DNA of 64,000 nucleotides from an uncultured Muribaculaceae bacterium (GCA_910588035.1 CAJUPY010000001.1:274814-338813); one strand, 5' to 3'; numbered from the stretch's first letter, positions 34,719 to 45,238 are shown. The notes: generated by a model from the letters alone, not told the origin. Translations and numbers: made by a program.

Positions 34719-36134
34719 ATGAATAAAATCATAAAATCGTCACTTTCAGTACTGATGCTTGCTTGTGCGTTCAACTCAAACGCACAGCAAGCTAAATATG
34801 TCTTCTATTTCATCGGGGACGGAATGGGTCAGAATCAGATTCAGATGACTGAACTCTACCGTGGTGAAATGGAGGGGAAAATAGGCATAGTGCCTTTGCA
34901 GTTCACTCAATTTCCGGTAGCATCTGTCGCTTCCACCTATTCTGCCACAAATGGAGTTACCGACTCGGCAGCCTCAGGCACTGCTTTGTCAACAGGAACC
35001 AAGACCGCCAACGGTTGCATCGGCGTGCAAACCGACAAGAAAACACCGCTCACCAGCATTGCCAAACTTGCCAAGGAGGCCGGCAAAAAAGTCGGCATAT
35101 CATCGAGTGTCGGCATCAACCATGCCACACCTGCCGCCTTTTACGGCCACAACAAGACTCGCAAAGCTTATAATGAGATCGCGATGCAATTGCCTGAATC
35201 GGGATATGACTTCTTTGGAGGTGCCGATTTCTGGTGTGCTGTTCCTGAAGATTCGGCAGGTGTGTTCAACAACGCACGCCGTAAGGGATATACAATCGTC
35301 AGAGGCTACGACGAATTTTGCCAAAAAGCACCTTCTACTGAAAAAATCATTCTCCTTCAAGATGAAGAGACATCAAAGATCGACGGACGCACGGTGCCTT
35401 ATGCCATTGACCGCAAGAATGGAAATCTGACTCTGTCGGAAATCACAAAAGCCGGCATCGACTTTTTGTCAAAAGATGCTGACAACGGATTCTTTTTCAT
35501 GGTTGAAGGCGGTAATATCGATTGGGAATGTCACAGTAATGACGCCGCACCCGTCATTCATGAGATTCAAGATTTCGACAACGCGATCGGCATCGCATAT
35601 GATTTCTACAAGCAACACCCCGACGAGACCCTTATAGTTGTAACTGCCGACCATGAGACCGGCTCGCTTTGCCTTGGAACCGGCCCATACGCGCTGAACC
35701 TTAAGGTTTTGTCAAATCAAAAAGTCAGCGAACTTGAATTCACCCGAATTCTGAATGCCATGCGTAAAGCCAACAATGGCAAGGTGACATGGGAAATGGC
35801 TAATGAAGCTCTCGGAAATTATTTCGGATTAGGCAAACAGGTTGAACTGACACCCGATCAGGAAAAACGCTTGCGCGAGGCCTACAACGATTCATTCGGT
35901 GACCACATCAGTCTTGTAGAAAGTGAATATCAGAAAGTCATACCTTTTGCCACCAGAGCCAAGGAGATAATCAATGAAATCGCATTGGTCAGCTGGGGAA
36001 GCGGCGGTCATTCCGCATCGTTCGTGCCTGTCTATGCTGTCGGTGCCGGCTCAGAAGAGTTCATACCACGTACAGACAATGCCGAAATCGCCCGTAAAAT
36101 CGCCAAAGCCGGCGGTTATCCGGTCAAAGACTGA
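34719..36134 (+). CDS. Secreted alkaline phosphatase (PhoA type)
   Basis: A 471-residue enzyme. The signal peptide ends at NSNAQQ (about residue 23). The metal site FIGDGMG and the nucleophile block TDSAASGTALSTG (Ser83 by analogy with E. coli PhoA) are followed by GGNIDWECHSND and VVTADHETGS, which carry further metal ligands. It releases phosphate from monoesters in the periplasm or at the cell surface. It lies directly behind the polyol dehydrogenase and kinase rather than in a Pho cluster, suggesting it liberates a polyol or sugar from its phosphate. It is followed by a hairpin and then SusC. Confidence 0.92.
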   Translation: MNKIIKSSLSVLMLACAFNSNAQQAKYVFYFIGDGMGQNQIQMTELYRGEMEGKIGIVPLQFTQFPVASVASTYSATNGVTDSAASGTALSTGTKTANGCIGVQTDKKTPLTSIAKLAKEAGKKVGISSSVGINHATPAAFYGHNKTRKAYNEIAMQLPESGYDFFGGADFWCAVPEDSAGVFNNARRKGYTIVRGYDEFCQKAPSTEKIILLQDEETSKIDGRTVPYAIDRKNGNLTLSEITKAGIDFLSKDADNGFFFMVEGGNIDWECHSNDAAPVIHEIQDFDNAIGIAYDFYKQHPDETLIVVTADHETGSLCLGTGPYALNLKVLSNQKVSELEFTRILNAMRKANNGKVTWEMANEALGNYFGLGKQVELTPDQEKRLREAYNDSFGDHISLVESEYQKVIPFATRAKEIINEIALVSWGSGGHSASFVPVYAVGAGSEEFIPRTDNAEIARKIAKAGGYPVKD

Positions 36135-36145
36135 AAAACTCAAAA

Positions 36146-36180
36146 GGCGCGGCAGTGACACTCTCCTTTATTGCCGCGTC
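36146..36180 (+). terminator. Hairpin between phosphatase and susC
   Basis: CGCGGCA (36148-36154) pairs with TGCCGCG (36172-36178); a TCTCCC tail gives only a weak terminator. The following 160 bases up to susC hold two AAGGTTAA repeats (36233-36240 and 36245-36252) and no consensus promoter that I can defend. Confidence 0.5.
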
Positions 36181-36340
36181 TCTCCCGTATAAAATACCAA
36201 AAGAACATACATATAGGATACCATGAATTTTTAAGGTTAATATCAAGGTTAAACCACGTTTACAACAGATACAATTTCAAGGTAAGAAAAGATTGTCCGA
36301 CTCTGATTTATAAATACCTAACAATCAAATATCAATCATT

Positions 36341-39300
36341 ATGCATTCATCAATTAACTCGATGCTCAGGAAGTCTCTTCTGACGAGCCGTGCCATGATT
36401 CTGCTGATGTGCCTTCTTATCGGAACGGCAGCAGGATACGCCGGTCAGTTACCGCCAACCGGAGCTCAAAAAGAAATTTCAGGAACCGTGATCGACGACC
36501 AAGGCGAACCGATCGTCGGTGCCACAGTCAAGATCAAAAACTCTCAGACAGGTACGATGACCAACATCGACGGCCGCTACACCCTCAAGGCTGCTGAAGG
36601 AGATGTTATCGTAGCAAACTTCATCGGTTACAAAGCGTCAGAGTCGACAGTCGGATCTGCAAACAATTATGATTTCACACTCACAAGCGACTCTGAAGTT
36701 CTTGACGAGGTGGTCGTGGTCGGTTACGGAACTGTAAAGAAAAAAGACCTGACAGGTGCCGTCTCCAACATCAAAGGAGAGAAAGTTGCCGAGCGACACA
36801 CCACACAATTGGCCACCGCGCTGCAAGGTGCGATAGCCGGTGTTCAGATCAACAGAACCAACGGTCAGCCCGGAGCGAGTTCAAGCTCGATTCTGATTCG
36901 TGGTGTGACGACCATAGGCGACACCGCACCTCTCGTAATTGTTGACGGTGTGCCTGTCGACAAAGTAGATGACATCAATGCAAACGACGTAGAAAGCATC
37001 TCGGTTTTGAAAGATGCCGCTTCGGCTGCTATCTACGGTTCTCGTGCTGCGGCAGGTGTGATTCTCATCACCACCAAACGGGCAGGCGAATCTGACATCA
37101 AGCTCACCTACAATTTTGAATACGGTCTCGAAATTCCGGCATCACAACCAAAAAATGTCGGCATGCAACGCTATCTTGAAATGGTAAATGAACTCCACTA
37201 CAACGATAACCCGTCGGGTGGACATTATCAGTATTTCACACAAGATCAAGTCGAGAATTGGCTTGCACGCAATCCGGAAGACCCTGACAACTATCCTATC
37301 ACAGATTGGTATGACCTGATGGTGAAAGGTTCGGCTCCCCGTCAGTCTCACAATGTAAGCCTGACAGGCGGTTCGAAAAAAGTGAAAACCCGCGCCGCTT
37401 TCAGCTATGACAAAACCGACGGTCTGTTCAAGGAAGCGACAAATACCTACCAGCGATACATGCTGCGTATAAACAACGATTTCAAATTCAACAAATATAT
37501 CAGTGCCAACGTTGACCTCAACGTCAAGTACAGCGAGACAGAAAAACCGAAATTCACAACTATCTGGAGCGGTATCTACAATGCGTCGCCTGCCTATGCA
37601 CCCGTTTGGCAAAACGGATCAATGGCAGACGTCAAAGACGGATCAAACCCTTACGGAAAACTTGTCAAAGGTGGTAACATCAAGAGCTCCACACTGAAAG
37701 TCGGTGGTAAACTCGCCCTTTACATCACGCCTCTTGAAGGACTCAAACTGTCGGCGATCGCAGCTCCTCAGCTCACCTACAGCAAAACAAAGACCCACGG
37801 TAAGGCAGTTCCCTACTACCGTCAGGACAACCCGACCGACATTGCAGGCTATCTCAGCGACTACACCACCAACACTCTCGAGGAAGAACGTCCCGATGCA
37901 AAACAGCTGACAACTCAACTTTTGGCCAACTACATGAGAACATTCGGTAAACACGACCTCAACGTAATGGCAGGTTATGAGACATATTACTATCGTCACG
38001 AAGGTCTGACAGCCAGCACCGACAACATGAATCTCGACCGCTATCCCTACATGAGCAATGCCAACAAAGATTATCTCAAAGTCGGCGGTACGGCATATGA
38101 GAACTCGCTACAGTCATTTTTCGGCCGCATCATCTACAGCTACGACAACCGCTATCTGCTTCAGGTAAACGTTCGTCGTGATGCATCTTCGAGATTCCAC
38201 AAAGACCACCGTTGGGGTACATTCCCGTCGGCATCGGTCGGTTGGATCATGACTCAGGAAAAGTTCATGAAAGACATAAATCCACGTTCACTCTCATTCT
38301 TGAAAATACGTGGTTCATGGGGTCGTCTCGGAAACGAACGCATCGGTAACTACCCCTACATCTCACTGATGGATTTCACGTCATCGCTTCTTTATCCGGC
38401 CTACGGATCGACATCTCCTCAGTTCCTGCAGGGAGCGGCCCAGATACAGTATGCCATTCAAGACATCACTTGGGAAACGACCGAATCGTTCAACATCGGT
38501 TTCGATGCACGATTCCTTGACAATCGACTCTCTTTCACCGGAGACTTCTACAAAAAGAACACCAAAGACATGCTTCTTGACCTTGAGATTCCCAAATTTG
38601 TCGGTTATTCAAATCCGTCGCAAAATGCAGGACACATGAAGACCACAGGTTACGATCTCGAACTTTCGTGGAACGACCACATTGGTGAAGTCACCTATAG
38701 TGTCGGTGTGAACTTCTCTGACTATCAGTCAAAAATGGGAAATCTCAAAGGTACGGAATTCATCGGTGACCAGATAAGCCGTGAAGGAAGCTACTATAAC
38801 GAATGGTATGGATATGTCTCTGACGGTTTGTTCCTTACTCAGGAAGATCTCGACAACTCTCCGAAACTCAACAACACAACTCTTCTCGGAGATGTGAAAT
38901 TCAAAGACATCTCTGGCCCTGACGGTGTGCCCGACGGAAAAATTTCTCCTGAATATGACCGTGTTCTGCTTGGCAATTCGCTACCCCGTTTCCTTTACGG
39001 CGGAACGGCATCAGTTCAATGGAAAGGCATTGACTTCAGCCTCGCTTTCCAGGGTGTCGGCAAACAGAACGTGCGCATGACAGAAAGCATGATTCAACCT
39101 TTCCGCGGCAAATGGGGTTCAATTCCCGCCATTCTTGACGGTAACTACTGGAGCGAAGAGAACACCGATGCCCAGAATGCAGCAGCCAAATATCCACGTC
39201 TGACAACCACCAACAAAGACAGCAACAACGCCATGTCGACATTCTGGATGTTCAACGGACGTTATTTCAGAATGAAAAACATGACTCTCGGATATACACT

Positions 39301-39469
39301 ACCCTCAAACTGGACACGCAAAGCATTCATCGATCGCGTGCGCGTCTATGTCAGCGGAAATGATCTTTTCACTTTCAACGATTATCCGACCGGATTCGAC
39401 CCCGAGCGTACTACTTCAAGCTATCCAATCACCAAATCGGTCATCTTCGGTCTGAACGTCAACTTCTAA
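36341..39469 (+). CDS. SusC/RagA-family TonB-linked outer-membrane transporter
   Basis: A 1042-residue outer-membrane importer. A signal segment (about residues 1-35) is followed by the carboxypeptidase-D-like domain (EISGTVIDDQGEPIVGATVKI to about 125), then VLDEVVVVGYGT (the usual SusC junction), the plug with SSSILIRGV and AIYGSRAAAGVILITTK, and a 22-strand barrel ending KSVIFGLNVNF. It forms a complex with the SusD-like lipoprotein, 12 bases downstream, to take up an oligomeric ligand with TonB energy. The ligand cannot be read; neighbours suggest a phosphorylated or otherwise esterified compound. Confidence 0.96.
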   Translation: MHSSINSMLRKSLLTSRAMILLMCLLIGTAAGYAGQLPPTGAQKEISGTVIDDQGEPIVGATVKIKNSQTGTMTNIDGRYTLKAAEGDVIVANFIGYKASESTVGSANNYDFTLTSDSEVLDEVVVVGYGTVKKKDLTGAVSNIKGEKVAERHTTQLATALQGAIAGVQINRTNGQPGASSSSILIRGVTTIGDTAPLVIVDGVPVDKVDDINANDVESISVLKDAASAAIYGSRAAAGVILITTKRAGESDIKLTYNFEYGLEIPASQPKNVGMQRYLEMVNELHYNDNPSGGHYQYFTQDQVENWLARNPEDPDNYPITDWYDLMVKGSAPRQSHNVSLTGGSKKVKTRAAFSYDKTDGLFKEATNTYQRYMLRINNDFKFNKYISANVDLNVKYSETEKPKFTTIWSGIYNASPAYAPVWQNGSMADVKDGSNPYGKLVKGGNIKSSTLKVGGKLALYITPLEGLKLSAIAAPQLTYSKTKTHGKAVPYYRQDNPTDIAGYLSDYTTNTLEEERPDAKQLTTQLLANYMRTFGKHDLNVMAGYETYYYRHEGLTASTDNMNLDRYPYMSNANKDYLKVGGTAYENSLQSFFGRIIYSYDNRYLLQVNVRRDASSRFHKDHRWGTFPSASVGWIMTQEKFMKDINPRSLSFLKIRGSWGRLGNERIGNYPYISLMDFTSSLLYPAYGSTSPQFLQGAAQIQYAIQDITWETTESFNIGFDARFLDNRLSFTGDFYKKNTKDMLLDLEIPKFVGYSNPSQNAGHMKTTGYDLELSWNDHIGEVTYSVGVNFSDYQSKMGNLKGTEFIGDQISREGSYYNEWYGYVSDGLFLTQEDLDNSPKLNNTTLLGDVKFKDISGPDGVPDGKISPEYDRVLLGNSLPRFLYGGTASVQWKGIDFSLAFQGVGKQNVRMTESMIQPFRGKWGSIPAILDGNYWSEENTDAQNAAAKYPRLTTTNKDSNNAMSTFWMFNGRYFRMKNMTLGYTLPSNWTRKAFIDRVRVYVSGNDLFTFNDYPTGFDPERTTSSYPITKSVIFGLNVNF

Positions 39470-39481
39470 TCTATACCAGCA

Positions 39482-41212
39482 ATGAAAAAAATCAAACATA
39501 TTTTACCGATACTCGCCCTGGCGTTCGCTTCTACCGCCTGCATTGAGCTCGACCGTTATCCGCTTGACCAGGGTTCGAGCGAGACATGGTTCTCAACCGA
39601 AACCGAATTTGACATGGCAGTCAATGACATCTATCGTCCCGTTTGGTGGAATCTCGGTCAAGAAGCCTGGAACGACGACTACTTCTATCGCAAAATAGCA
39701 GGCCAGCCTATTATCGACGGTCAGCTCAACAGTGAGACTGACATCAAAGGATATCTTCAACTGAGCGAGTACTACACCAACCTCTATAAGGCGATAGTCA
39801 GAGCCAACACAATCATCGCCAATATTGACCGCGGTCGTGACAACGGAATTCTCGAAGCTAAACTACTGAACTATGAGGCCCAGGCCCGCTTCACGCGTGC
39901 CTACCACTACGGTATGCTTGTGTTCCATTTCGGCGACGTGGTTTACGTTGAAAATGCTACGACAATCGAAGAATCATACACAATGGCGCGTTCGCCCAAG
40001 GCAGATGTCATAAAAAAAATATATGAAGACTTCGATTTCGCAATCAATAACCTGCCAGAAAAGAACGCCGGTCTCCAGACCGCTACAAGAGGTGCGGCTC
40101 TCGCGTTGAAAGCACGTTTTGCACTTTGGTTCGGCGACTGGGCTATCGCTTCTCAGGCAGCTTCAGAATGTATGAAACTTGCAGATAAGGGCATTTACAG
40201 ACTTCACCCCGATTTCGGTGAATATTTTCATGCCCGCAACGATCAGGAGTCAATTTTCCTGACGCCGTGTTCAGACGAGCTGGGATTATATGCTTCGAAC
40301 GCACCTTTCAGCAGTGCAAGCTCCTATGTCACCCGTCTGGGCGGTGGAACAGCCTCCAAAGGTCCGTCTTGGGCAATTTTGGCAGCATTTGAATGCACAG
40401 ACGGTCTGACAATCGACAAATCTCCGTTATTTGACAGCAAAAATCCGTTCAAGAACCGCGATCCGCGCTGCGCCGAGACCCTTGTAGAATTCGGGAGCAC
40501 ATTCCTGGGTTGCGTATTCGATCCGCGTCCGTCGGCCACCAAAGTGATGAATTACAACACCGGTAAACAAGTTAAGAACAAAGACAGCTACCCCGTGACA
40601 GACGGCAATGCCTCATACAACGGCATCGTATGGAAAAAACGCATCGAGGAAGGTTGGGGTTCAGGTTTGAAAAAGGCCTCGAACGACAATGTCATCATTC
40701 GTCTCGCCGATGTTTATCTGATCTACGCCGAAGCCATGATCGAACAGAACAAGATCGATGAGTCAGTTCTCAACGCGATCAACAAGGTGCGTGCACGCGC
40801 ATACAAATGTAAAGTGGCCGAGACAACCAAATATCCCGCTATCACAACCACCAACCAGAAAGAACTTCGCCGCGTCGTTCGCCGCGAACGCCGTGTGGAA
40901 CTCGCCTTCGAGTGTCTGCGTTATTTCGATGTCATCCGCTGGCGCATAGCCAAGAAAGCGTTCAACATGCCAAACTGCGGTATTCTGAGCGACAAGGACG
41001 GAGCAAAGAAAGTCGAAAAAGATGGCCATTGGTTCTGGGATGTTCCGCCGACATTCGATGAAGACGATATTCCCAATTTCCAAGCTCTGATTGACAAAGG
41101 TTACTGCGACATCCATTCAAAAGGCAATTTCTCTGACCGCATGTATCTATGGCCAATCCCGGCGAAAGAACTTATAATCAACAAAAACATGACCCAGAAC
41201 GAGGGTTATTGA
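39482..41212 (+). CDS. SusD/RagB-family surface lipoprotein
   Basis: A 576-residue lipoprotein with lipobox ASTA-C20 that binds ligand on the cell surface over the SusC barrel. The start LDRYPLDQGSSETWFSTETEFDMAVNDIYRPVWW is typical of SusD, as are the TPR-like helices (LNYEAQARFTRAYHYGML) and the conserved C-terminal block ELRRVVRRERRVELAFECLRYFDVIRWR. The length is normal. It pairs with the preceding SusC. A strong hairpin follows directly, before the phosphodiesterase gene. Confidence 0.96.
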   Translation: MKKIKHILPILALAFASTACIELDRYPLDQGSSETWFSTETEFDMAVNDIYRPVWWNLGQEAWNDDYFYRKIAGQPIIDGQLNSETDIKGYLQLSEYYTNLYKAIVRANTIIANIDRGRDNGILEAKLLNYEAQARFTRAYHYGMLVFHFGDVVYVENATTIEESYTMARSPKADVIKKIYEDFDFAINNLPEKNAGLQTATRGAALALKARFALWFGDWAIASQAASECMKLADKGIYRLHPDFGEYFHARNDQESIFLTPCSDELGLYASNAPFSSASSYVTRLGGGTASKGPSWAILAAFECTDGLTIDKSPLFDSKNPFKNRDPRCAETLVEFGSTFLGCVFDPRPSATKVMNYNTGKQVKNKDSYPVTDGNASYNGIVWKKRIEEGWGSGLKKASNDNVIIRLADVYLIYAEAMIEQNKIDESVLNAINKVRARAYKCKVAETTKYPAITTTNQKELRRVVRRERRVELAFECLRYFDVIRWRIAKKAFNMPNCGILSDKDGAKKVEKDGHWFWDVPPTFDEDDIPNFQALIDKGYCDIHSKGNFSDRMYLWPIPAKELIINKNMTQNEGY

Positions 41213-41221
41213 TAAATCACT

Positions 41222-41268
41222 AAACAGATGCGTCCCGGAAACCCTACCGTTTCCGGGAGCATCTGTTT
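41222..41268 (+). terminator. Strong hairpin after susD
   Basis: The arms 41222-41242 and 41249-41268 pair over 20 positions with one bulged G and a 6-base loop. The tail is TTTC followed by A residues, so termination would be partial. It separates the SusC/SusD pair from the enzymes downstream, perhaps to keep transporter mRNA more abundant. Confidence 0.7.
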
Positions 41269-41281
41269 CAAAAAAACATCT

Positions 41282-42406
41282 ATGAACCATTCAAAACGAA
41301 TTGCATTTCTACTTGTCACAGTGGTGGCCTCATTGACAGCTGCCGCATCTCCCCTGCTTGACTCTATCGGAGCCGGTCGACGCATTTTCATCGCCCACCG
41401 AGGAGTTAACCTGAGATCCACAATTGCCGGAGAAAACTCGACAGAAGCAATCGCTTTGGCATCAAGAGCCGGATTCGATGCAATCGAGACAGACGTCAGA
41501 CTTACGGCCGACGACTCTCTTGTCATCATGCACGACGCAACGCTCAACCGAACATGTCTAAATTCTGACGGAAGCGAGATAAAAGATAAAACTCCGGTTG
41601 AGAACGTGAAATGGAATGACCTCCGTAACCGTTATATCCTGAAAGCTGACTCAGAATCAAACAGGAGCAAAATTCCCTCTCTCAAAGAATATCTCGAAGT
41701 CTGCAAGCGAAACAATCTGCTTGTCTTCATCGAGCCAAAACTGACAGATGAGACCGGCCGATATTACAGGCGGATCATCAAGACGGCCGACGAGGTATTG
41801 GGCCGCGGAAATTATATCATCACCTCAAATAACCGTGCCAACGAAATTATCCGAGATTCTCTCGGGGTCGTTGACATCCCTCTGATGGGAATCTTATATC
41901 AGACTACATTTGACCGCATAGAACGTCTCGGAAACGTCATCATGGCAGTAAGTGCCACCCGTTTCTCAAAAGACGACTATGCGGCTAACATATCAAAATC
42001 GAAACAAAACGGACTGCTGCGTGAATCTCACGCCGATAAGTTCAAGCATTTCGACATGATCAACCATAACGATGTCAACATTATCTCGACCGACTTCCTC
42101 GCGCCCGACAATGATTCGCTCGAGGGCGAGACATTGCTTGATGTCAGCGAGACCGATCTTTTCGGTTCACCGATTGAATTTTGTAACGCCGGCCTGAAGC
42201 CTGTGGAATTCGGAGCGTTGTATATTGAATTTGACATCGAAGGTGATGCGACAGTCACACTCGGTCGTCAGAAATTTGAAGTTACCGATGGCAAAAAGCT
42301 ACGTCACCAGGTAATGCTATATAACGAAATCCCCACATTTTCCATCGACCCTGAGTCCGGAAGCGTGCGCATATCTGACCTGAAACTGAAACTCATCAAA
42401 TTTTGA
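41282..42406 (+). CDS. Glycerophosphodiester phosphodiesterase family protein
   Basis: A 374-residue secreted enzyme with a signal peptide (MNHSKRIAFLLVTVVASLTAAA). The GDPD catalytic set is present: His39-Arg40 in IFIAHRG, Glu69 and Asp71 in IETDVRLT, and His84 in VIMHD. These enzymes split glycerophosphodiesters to glycerol 3-phosphate and an alcohol. The last 95 residues form a beta-rich extension beyond the usual domain. ATG 41282 starts the signal peptide; the frame from 41228 runs through the upstream hairpin and is rejected. It is the first enzyme gene after SusC/SusD. Confidence 0.9.
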   Translation: MNHSKRIAFLLVTVVASLTAAASPLLDSIGAGRRIFIAHRGVNLRSTIAGENSTEAIALASRAGFDAIETDVRLTADDSLVIMHDATLNRTCLNSDGSEIKDKTPVENVKWNDLRNRYILKADSESNRSKIPSLKEYLEVCKRNNLLVFIEPKLTDETGRYYRRIIKTADEVLGRGNYIITSNNRANEIIRDSLGVVDIPLMGILYQTTFDRIERLGNVIMAVSATRFSKDDYAANISKSKQNGLLRESHADKFKHFDMINHNDVNIISTDFLAPDNDSLEGETLLDVSETDLFGSPIEFCNAGLKPVEFGALYIEFDIEGDATVTLGRQKFEVTDGKKLRHQVMLYNEIPTFSIDPESGSVRISDLKLKLIKF

Positions 42407-42422
42407 AATAAATCTTATCATA

Positions 42423-43796
42423 ATGGAAAATAAAAAAACATATATAGAGAAACCCCGAGAGATTGACATCATTGAAGAAGTTGACGTGCTTGTAGTCGGT
42501 GGCGGACCGGCAGGCATCGGTGCTGCCGTCGGTGCAGCCAAGACCGGTGCGGGTGTCATGCTCGTCGAAGCCATGGGCTCTTTAGGTGGCATGTGGACCA
42601 ACGGTCTGGTCATCACTCTTGCCGGCTTCAACAGCTGGTTGAGGCCCTACCGTCGTTGTGTCGGCGGTGTTATGGACGAATGGATCTCAATGGCACAGGC
42701 AAAAGGAGGCGTCGAAAACAACCGCTCATGGGTGCTCAGCTCCGATCCTGAAATCATGAAAGTGACAGCCGACCGGTTGGTGGAAAAATATGGCATCAAG
42801 ATTCTCCTTCACACCTGGGTTGCCGATGCGATTGTCGAGAATGACACTGTCAAAGGCATCATAATCGAAAATGTCGACGGACGCAAAGCCATAATGGCCA
42901 ACGTCGTCATTGACTGTACAGGCAACGGAGATGTCATGGCACGTGCCGGAGCCGATTTCGCAATTTCCAACGAATTACAGCCAATGACGCTCCCATTCTT
43001 TTTCGCAGAGGTTGAACCGGCCGGTGAAATTCCATTTGAAGACGAATTGTGTGTACCCCTTGGCCCGGCTCCCGGCTATCTTGGCAAAGTCGGCCTGAGC
43101 TACTCAAGTCGTCGTCGCGACATCGGCCTTGACATAAACAACCCCAAACTGGCCAAAGCTTATGAAGACGGAGATCTGCCGTTCTTCGGCGGACCATGGT
43201 TCGGCGGTCTGCGCAAAAATTTTCCATGGATCAACACAACACGCGTCTATGGGTCGGCGGTCAATGCGAGAGAACTGACCGATTGTGAGATCGAAGCGCG
43301 TCGCGACGCACACACTATTGCCGACTATTACCGCGAGTACTGCAAAGGTTTCGAAAAAAGCTGGATAATGAACACATCAGCTACTATCGGCATAAGGGAG
43401 ACACGCCGTCTCATCGGCGAATACGTCATGACACGCGATGACATTGTCAACCCGACTGAGACCGAAGACTCAATCGCACTCGGTGTATGGCCCATCGACA
43501 TTCACCCGCCAAAAGGTCAGAACGGCGCACACGACATGTACGTTCCTCTGCCCTATCCAATTCCCTATCGTTCGCTGATTCCGGCAAAAATAAATAACCT
43601 GATCGTCGCCGGCCGCTGCATCTCAACCGAGCGCGAGGCCCTCGGCACGATCAGAGTTGGTGCAACTTGTGGTGCGACAGGCCATGCCGCCGGCGTCGCT
43701 GCAGCCCTGTCGGTGCAATGTGGCTGCACACCACGCGAAGTCGATGTACAGGCTCTTCGCGCCGAACTCCGCAATCAGAATGCAATCATAGAATGA
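42423..43796 (+). CDS. FAD-dependent oxidoreductase
   Basis: A 457-residue flavoprotein of the FAD_oxidored type. The dinucleotide-binding motif VLVVGGGPAGIGAAVGAAKTG lies near residue 22, a GSLGGMWTNGLV block follows, then VVIDCTGNGDVMARAGAD and the C-terminal FAD loop NLIVAGRCISTEREALGTIRVG. No signal peptide is visible, so it acts in the cytoplasm. Members occur in carbohydrate loci with unknown substrates; here it might oxidise a released alcohol or sugar. It ends in an ATGA overlap with the next gene, so it is translated together with the first esterase. Confidence 0.88.
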   Translation: MENKKTYIEKPREIDIIEEVDVLVVGGGPAGIGAAVGAAKTGAGVMLVEAMGSLGGMWTNGLVITLAGFNSWLRPYRRCVGGVMDEWISMAQAKGGVENNRSWVLSSDPEIMKVTADRLVEKYGIKILLHTWVADAIVENDTVKGIIIENVDGRKAIMANVVIDCTGNGDVMARAGADFAISNELQPMTLPFFFAEVEPAGEIPFEDELCVPLGPAPGYLGKVGLSYSSRRRDIGLDINNPKLAKAYEDGDLPFFGGPWFGGLRKNFPWINTTRVYGSAVNARELTDCEIEARRDAHTIADYYREYCKGFEKSWIMNTSATIGIRETRRLIGEYVMTRDDIVNPTETEDSIALGVWPIDIHPPKGQNGAHDMYVPLPYPIPYRSLIPAKINNLIVAGRCISTEREALGTIRVGATCGATGHAAGVAAALSVQCGCTPREVDVQALRAELRNQNAIIE

Positions 43797-45238
43797 TGAG
43801 ACCTGCAGCACTGATATATCTGCTTGCCATAGCCGCCACGTTTCAGATGTCGGCAAAAGTGACATTGCCGCCTATAATATCCGACGGCATGTTACTGTCG
43901 GCTGAAAAAGCATCGCTATGGGGATCAGCCAAACCGTCATCACAAGTTGTGATCAAACCGTCGTGGACCGACAAGGTAACAAAAACCACAGCCGGAAGCG
44001 ACGGCAGTTGGAATGTCGAAATCTCCACCGGCCCCCAATCTTCCTCACCTTCTTCTATCTCGTTCACCGACGGGGAAGAAACGGTAACTGTCAGTGACGT
44101 ACTTGTGGGGGAAGTCTGGCTGTGCTCTGGACAGAGCAACATGGTTTTTCCGGTCGGGGATCACACATCGACACTGTCATGGCAGACCGGCATGGAAGAC
44201 GCAGATCTGCAACTTCAAGACGCCCTATATCCTGAGATCAGACTTTTCATGGTCGACTATGCTATCTCACCCGACAAACCAATCGAGACATGCTCCGGCA
44301 AATGGGTGAAATGCACACCCGAAACCGCTTTTAATTTTTCAGCCGTATCGTTTATCTTCGGTCGCACTCTCCACCGTGCGCTTGGGTGTCCAGTCGGGCT
44401 GATACAGTCGGCCGTCGGTGCCACATCAATTGAATCGTGGATAAATCCTGATCTCTTCAAAGGCAACAAGATCTATGATTACGCGCTAAAACGCTGGAGC
44501 CCCGAGCGGGTGAATGAGAAAAACGCCCACCGAATTCCCGGAGGACTTTACAACGCCATGATTTATCCGATCAAGCGATATACGGTAGACGGAATCATCT
44601 GGTATCAAGGAGAAGGCAACGCGATCAACGCCGAAACCTACGAAGAGATGCTTACCACTATGATCGAATCATGGCGCAGCGACAGAAACAACCTGACACT
44701 GCCATTCGGCATGGTTCAGATCGCACCGTTTCACAACCGCTCACCCTATGTCAGAGAGGCGCAATTTAACGTGATGAAGCGTGACCCGGAGACAATCGGC
44801 ATGGTCGTCACGACCGATGTCGGAGACTCACTCGATATACACCCCCGTAACAAGACCGTGCCGGGCATGAGGCTTGCACGGTGGGCTTTGGCTAAAGTCT
44901 ATGGCCGGAACATAGAGTACTCCGGTCCCGTCTTCAAAAACATGACAATTGATGGTGACAGTGCTGTCTTGACTTTTGACCACTGCGACGGGCTAAGGTC
45001 GTCGGACGGCAGCCGTCTGACCGGATTCATGATGCAGGATCGATCCGGTTCATACCATGTCGCCGATGCCCGCATTGACGGAGATCATGTCGTTGTCAAG
45101 GCTGCAGGTGTCAGCCAACCGGTCAATGTAAGATATGGATTCGAAAACTTTCCGCGAGTCAATCTGGTCAACCGTTCGGGATTGCCGGCCACACCGTTCA
45201 GAACCGATCAGATAGCTAAAGTCGCAGGTAAAATGTAG
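43793..45238 (+). CDS. Sialate O-acetylesterase-family (SASA) protein 1
   Basis: A 481-residue secreted SGNH-type esterase. ATG 43793 (overlapping the previous stop) gives a signal peptide ending near QMSAK. The serine nucleophile is in WLCSGQSNM (Ser115), the glycine/asparagine oxyanion region in WYQGEGNA, and the Asp-His pair in DSLDIHPRN. A C-terminal beta domain follows. Family members remove O-acetyl groups from sialic acids or other sugars. It is a close relative of the gene 100 bases downstream, which has the same length and motifs, so the two are a tandem duplication that has since diverged. No sialic-acid catabolic gene is seen nearby. Confidence 0.9.
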   Translation: MMRPAALIYLLAIAATFQMSAKVTLPPIISDGMLLSAEKASLWGSAKPSSQVVIKPSWTDKVTKTTAGSDGSWNVEISTGPQSSSPSSISFTDGEETVTVSDVLVGEVWLCSGQSNMVFPVGDHTSTLSWQTGMEDADLQLQDALYPEIRLFMVDYAISPDKPIETCSGKWVKCTPETAFNFSAVSFIFGRTLHRALGCPVGLIQSAVGATSIESWINPDLFKGNKIYDYALKRWSPERVNEKNAHRIPGGLYNAMIYPIKRYTVDGIIWYQGEGNAINAETYEEMLTTMIESWRSDRNNLTLPFGMVQIAPFHNRSPYVREAQFNVMKRDPETIGMVVTTDVGDSLDIHPRNKTVPGMRLARWALAKVYGRNIEYSGPVFKNMTIDGDSAVLTFDHCDGLRSSDGSRLTGFMMQDRSGSYHVADARIDGDHVVVKAAGVSQPVNVRYGFENFPRVNLVNRSGLPATPFRTDQIAKVAGKM

